From assembly GCA_018266255.1 (NCBI GenBank), contig JAFEAT010000013.1:1-64000 (forward strand): a stretch of DNA of 64,000 bases, in the 5' to 3' direction. This DNA comes from Cyanobacteria bacterium SZAS-4 (lineage in GTDB: Bacteria; Cyanobacteriota; Vampirovibrionia; Obscuribacterales; Obscuribacteraceae). The notes beneath the pieces are model-generated. The model had not been told where the DNA came from. It did not search any database and was given only the letters and a program-made list of their open reading frames with translations. This document shows positions 61,651 through 64,000 of this stretch, piece by piece (within the stretch, counting starts at the first letter, position 1; the number at the start of each line of letters is the position of its first letter). A program made the translations under genes and the position numbers.

Positions 61651-61876
61651 GTTGGAATCACAATCGGTGGCGGTACTAATGTAGTTTACCAACAAACTAA
61701 AAAAAGCAATTTGAACCGCCCCTTGACCACGCTCTTTGGTGATACTGTATACGGTGCAATAGCTCATCCAAATTATGATCAAAGTGTTGCCCACGCTTTG
61801 ATACGTAATTCCACCCTTGGCTAGCACCAGAGTGTCAGATATATTTCTTGCATAAGGCAAATCGGGCGATCTCCCT

Positions 61877-63862
61877 GTGGTCATTAATCCAACCGATCCA
61901 ATGCTGGCTAACCCTGGCGGCGTCAGTGCCGGGCAGCTAATTATGTCCGCCATCGGCAGCAAGCTGAGGGGATTTTTGGGCGCCCCTGCCACTCCGAAAG
62001 CTCCACCGGCGACAGAGGCGCAGCTGAAAAAGGTCGCCCTCCAATCTGAGCGCATTCACCTCAACATGCTGGCCAGAGAGGAGCGGTTCGCGGAAATCAT
62101 TCAAATCGCCGAAACGACCACCGAACAAGACATCGCGGGATGCGCGGTGAGTGTACTGGCTCGGGCCGAGTCAGACCAGGTTCTGGGGCTGGAGCGCCTG
62201 GCGAAAAGCCACTCCCACGCGGCAGTTCTGGCGATGATTGCCCTGTTTAACAACACCCATCACGAAAGCGGCAAGAAAATCTTCATTACCCGGCTGAAAA
62301 GCGGAGAACTGGCACAGTTAGTATCTAGCGGGCACGCCAATCTCTTTTCTATCCTCGATATTTTGGGCTGGCTGCAAAAATACGGTGACGGCAGTTTCGT
62401 CGCCTTGAACCATTTCCCGGCCCTGTTTGGCTGCTTGACCGATAAGGTCGAGCAGGTAAAGGTTTTGGGACAAATGTTCGGAGATCCCGAGCCACTGGGA
62501 ATGCGCTATATTCACGAGCCAAATATGATTCCTGGCACAATCAAGCTTCACGCCTTGACCCTCCTGCACAATTACACGCCAGCCGAGCGCGAACGTTTCC
62601 TTATCTACGCGTCACGCGACGAAGACGACCGAGTCTCATATGCTGCCACAGTTACGCTAGTCAACATCTGGCGAAGTGAGCAGGGTTTGGTTCCGGAAGG
62701 GCTCGAGCCTTTCCGCATGCTCGATTTGAATTTGTTGTTTCATCTCTGTCAGATCAGCTCCTCATTTCAGTGGGGCGAGCGCGTTGAAGAATTTTACGAC
62801 CGCTACAAAGAGCACCACGAGAGACTGGCGGCAACTGACCCATACAACGACGCAATCACTCACGAACAACTAACTGCCATCGCGGAAGAGTTAGAAAAAG
62901 AGCTAGTGCGAATCACCGAATGTCGCATCAACAGCTTGCAGCCAGTGGCAAGCAAAATCAGCACGTTGTTGAATTTGCCTGTGGCGCGCCTCGAATCGAC
63001 CGATGAGGATGTGAACGCTGCATACTTGATTGGCAGCGGAAAAGTGCAAGTGAAGCGACAAATTCTGATGGAAGACAAACCGCTTTCGGAAGAAGTTATG
63101 TCGTCTCTGCTTCACGAAATCGGTCACATGGAGCAAGACGTTCTGGTAATCCGAATGATTGCTGACGAAATCGGGCTCAAATTCGGTCAACATTCGCAAC
63201 AGCTGGAAAAGCTGTATGAGCGCTATGCCGCCGGCATTGGCTACGCACCAGACAGCATGTTCTTGCTAGCAGTATTGCGACTGCGAGCTGACAAACCACT
63301 AACACCAGCCGAGAAAGTGCGCGCGATGCGCTTGTACGGCGCTGCTCACCAAGCGAAAATAAACGGCAACCAGGGACGCAACGTACAAGGACGAATCACA
63401 CACATCGATGAATCTATCGATGCGCTCTCCGGTGGAAATTATGACGTCGAACTTCTAAATTGTCTGCGCAGTCAGCACGGGTTGGACTCACTGTTCCAGA
63501 GAGGCAATGTTCCTCCTGTGTTGCTTGCCGAGATGAGCAGCTGTGGAGAGGCTCTCTATCGCATTGTAAGCAACTACTACAAGCTCAATGGCGCACCATA
63601 TCTAGTGCGTAACGGAAAGAAACTCGACATAATTACTCTAGCCAGAGAAATCTACATGTCGGATGACATAGATGTGGTGGCACCAGTCGTCACCAAATTG
63701 AGAGCGCTTCTCGTGCAAGTACTGCAGGAAGAGTGCGTTGTACTGAGCAAGCGCTTAACTCAAATCTGGCGCACTGGTTATCACGAGGCAGAAGCTTATG
63801 TGATTTCTGATCGTGTCAGTGTGATTGTTAAAGCAATCAGGAAATGCTGGTTCCAAACCTGA
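61877..63862 (+). CDS. HEAT-like repeat protein with HEIGH metalloprotease motif
   Basis: The 661-aa protein has an N-terminal helical-repeat half (about 45-290: FAEIIQIAETTTEQDIAGC; DRVSYAATVTLVNIW). The C-terminal half contains SLLHEIGHMEQD (His about 413), a zincin HExxH pattern, with the glutamate DEIGLKFG about 20 residues later as a possible third ligand. A gap in known signatures prevents family assignment. There is no signal peptide. It starts at GTG 61877 or ATG 61901-61903. The motif could be chance, but its context (helix then E) fits a metallopeptidase. Confidence 0.6.
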   Translation: MVINPTDPMLANPGGVSAGQLIMSAIGSKLRGFLGAPATPKAPPATEAQLKKVALQSERIHLNMLAREERFAEIIQIAETTTEQDIAGCAVSVLARAESDQVLGLERLAKSHSHAAVLAMIALFNNTHHESGKKIFITRLKSGELAQLVSSGHANLFSILDILGWLQKYGDGSFVALNHFPALFGCLTDKVEQVKVLGQMFGDPEPLGMRYIHEPNMIPGTIKLHALTLLHNYTPAERERFLIYASRDEDDRVSYAATVTLVNIWRSEQGLVPEGLEPFRMLDLNLLFHLCQISSSFQWGERVEEFYDRYKEHHERLAATDPYNDAITHEQLTAIAEELEKELVRITECRINSLQPVASKISTLLNLPVARLESTDEDVNAAYLIGSGKVQVKRQILMEDKPLSEEVMSSLLHEIGHMEQDVLVIRMIADEIGLKFGQHSQQLEKLYERYAAGIGYAPDSMFLLAVLRLRADKPLTPAEKVRAMRLYGAAHQAKINGNQGRNVQGRITHIDESIDALSGGNYDVELLNCLRSQHGLDSLFQRGNVPPVLLAEMSSCGEALYRIVSNYYKLNGAPYLVRNGKKLDIITLAREIYMSDDIDVVAPVVTKLRALLVQVLQEECVVLSKRLTQIWRTGYHEAEAYVISDRVSVIVKAIRKCWFQT

Positions 63863-63892
63863 GCGTTCGCTCCCGCGGAAGAGTCAACTCCA

Positions 63893-64000
63893 TTACTTTG
63901 CTGGAGTCGTGCGGTCTCCGAACATATCCTCTATTGCTTCGCGACCAGCTGGATCGATAAACACGTCTCGCTCCGATGGTGCCGCCGCAAATTTCGGTGT
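63893..64000 (-). CDS. 3' end of a gene cut by the window edge
   Basis: The minus strand is open from the right edge to TAA at 63893-63895. The 35 visible C-terminal residues include SERDVFIDPAGREAIEDMFG. No family can be assigned from this fragment. It converges on the HEIGH protein gene 30 bp away. Confidence 0.6.
   Translation of the reverse strand, partial: TPKFAAAPSERDVFIDPAGREAIEDMFGDRTTPAK

Noticed and set aside
61651..62055. N-terminal extension of the acetylesterase
   Set aside because: The signal peptide starts at 61650, and the extension overlaps the plus-strand HEIGH gene.

Overview
The window looks like a chromosomal stretch of a non-photosynthetic relative of cyanobacteria (Melainabacteria/Vampirovibrionia, most like the Obscuribacterales). 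This is inferred from gene content: a cyanobacterial-type RRM protein, an ethylene-receptor-like histidine kinase, a short KdpD as in some cyanobacteria, a DUF212 protein, many TPR and TonB-C exported proteins, and mid-range GC. No rRNA, IS element, prophage or CRISPR array was seen; one tRNA-Val(UAC) is present.

Region 1 (0-7.7 kb) holds an ArsR regulator, a Clp-N-domain protein without ATPase, TPR/TonB-C proteins, a frameshifted methyltransferase, a DUF1990 protein overlapping a DUF3592 remnant, and a DoxX-like membrane protein. Region 2 (7.9-15.2 kb) is the most striking: six tightly coupled minus-strand genes in the order HyfB-C-E-F-G-I. The catalytic-type large subunit keeps the hydrogenase-like fold signature but has no CxxC motif, so the set matches the poorly understood Ehr (energy-converting hydrogenase-related) complexes and not a working NiFe hydrogenase. 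A perfect 11-bp inverted repeat lies at its promoter end, next to a divergent 49-aa ORF coupled to an ArsR gene. A second ArsR gene faces that one, and a third lies at 0.3 kb.

Region 3 (16-24 kb) has an MshEN-like/HEAT protein, an RRM-ACP-unknown operon, DUF2934, tRNA-Val, TonB-C/Fur, a TrkA-N channel-like protein with an unusual pore, a response-regulator/PAS/kinase hybrid and a group-2-like sigma factor. Region 4 (24-36 kb) is a potassium module: a KdpD-C-like kinase and KdpE, two divergent paralogous exported proteins of unknown function, then a 26-aa leader ORF, kdpF, kdpA, kdpB, kdpC and a separate KdpD sensor half that lacks a kinase. KdpD function is therefore split over two polypeptides about 8 kb apart.

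Region 5 (36-46 kb) carries aspartate kinase, an ethylene-receptor-like kinase, an outer-membrane barrel protein, single-domain response regulators, an APC permease, two small membrane proteins sharing a GRFG(A/S)xRW tail, a Gly-rich exported protein and a tandem USP. Region 6 (46-64 kb) is mostly housekeeping: exported tyrosine phosphatase, DppD-type ATPase, NAD(P)HX repair enzyme, two S66 LD-carboxypeptidase paralogues (one lacking the catalytic serine), acyl-CoA dehydrogenase, polyprenyl synthase, DUF212, a duplicated RHH-like protein with a long leader, cytochrome P450, sialate O-acetylesterase, and a HEAT-like protein with an HEIGH zinc-protease motif. A gene entering from the right edge is cut by the window.

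All family names come from motif recognition by eye; no database search was run. Start codons were moved from the longest open frame where a Shine-Dalgarno sequence or coupling to a neighbour supported it.
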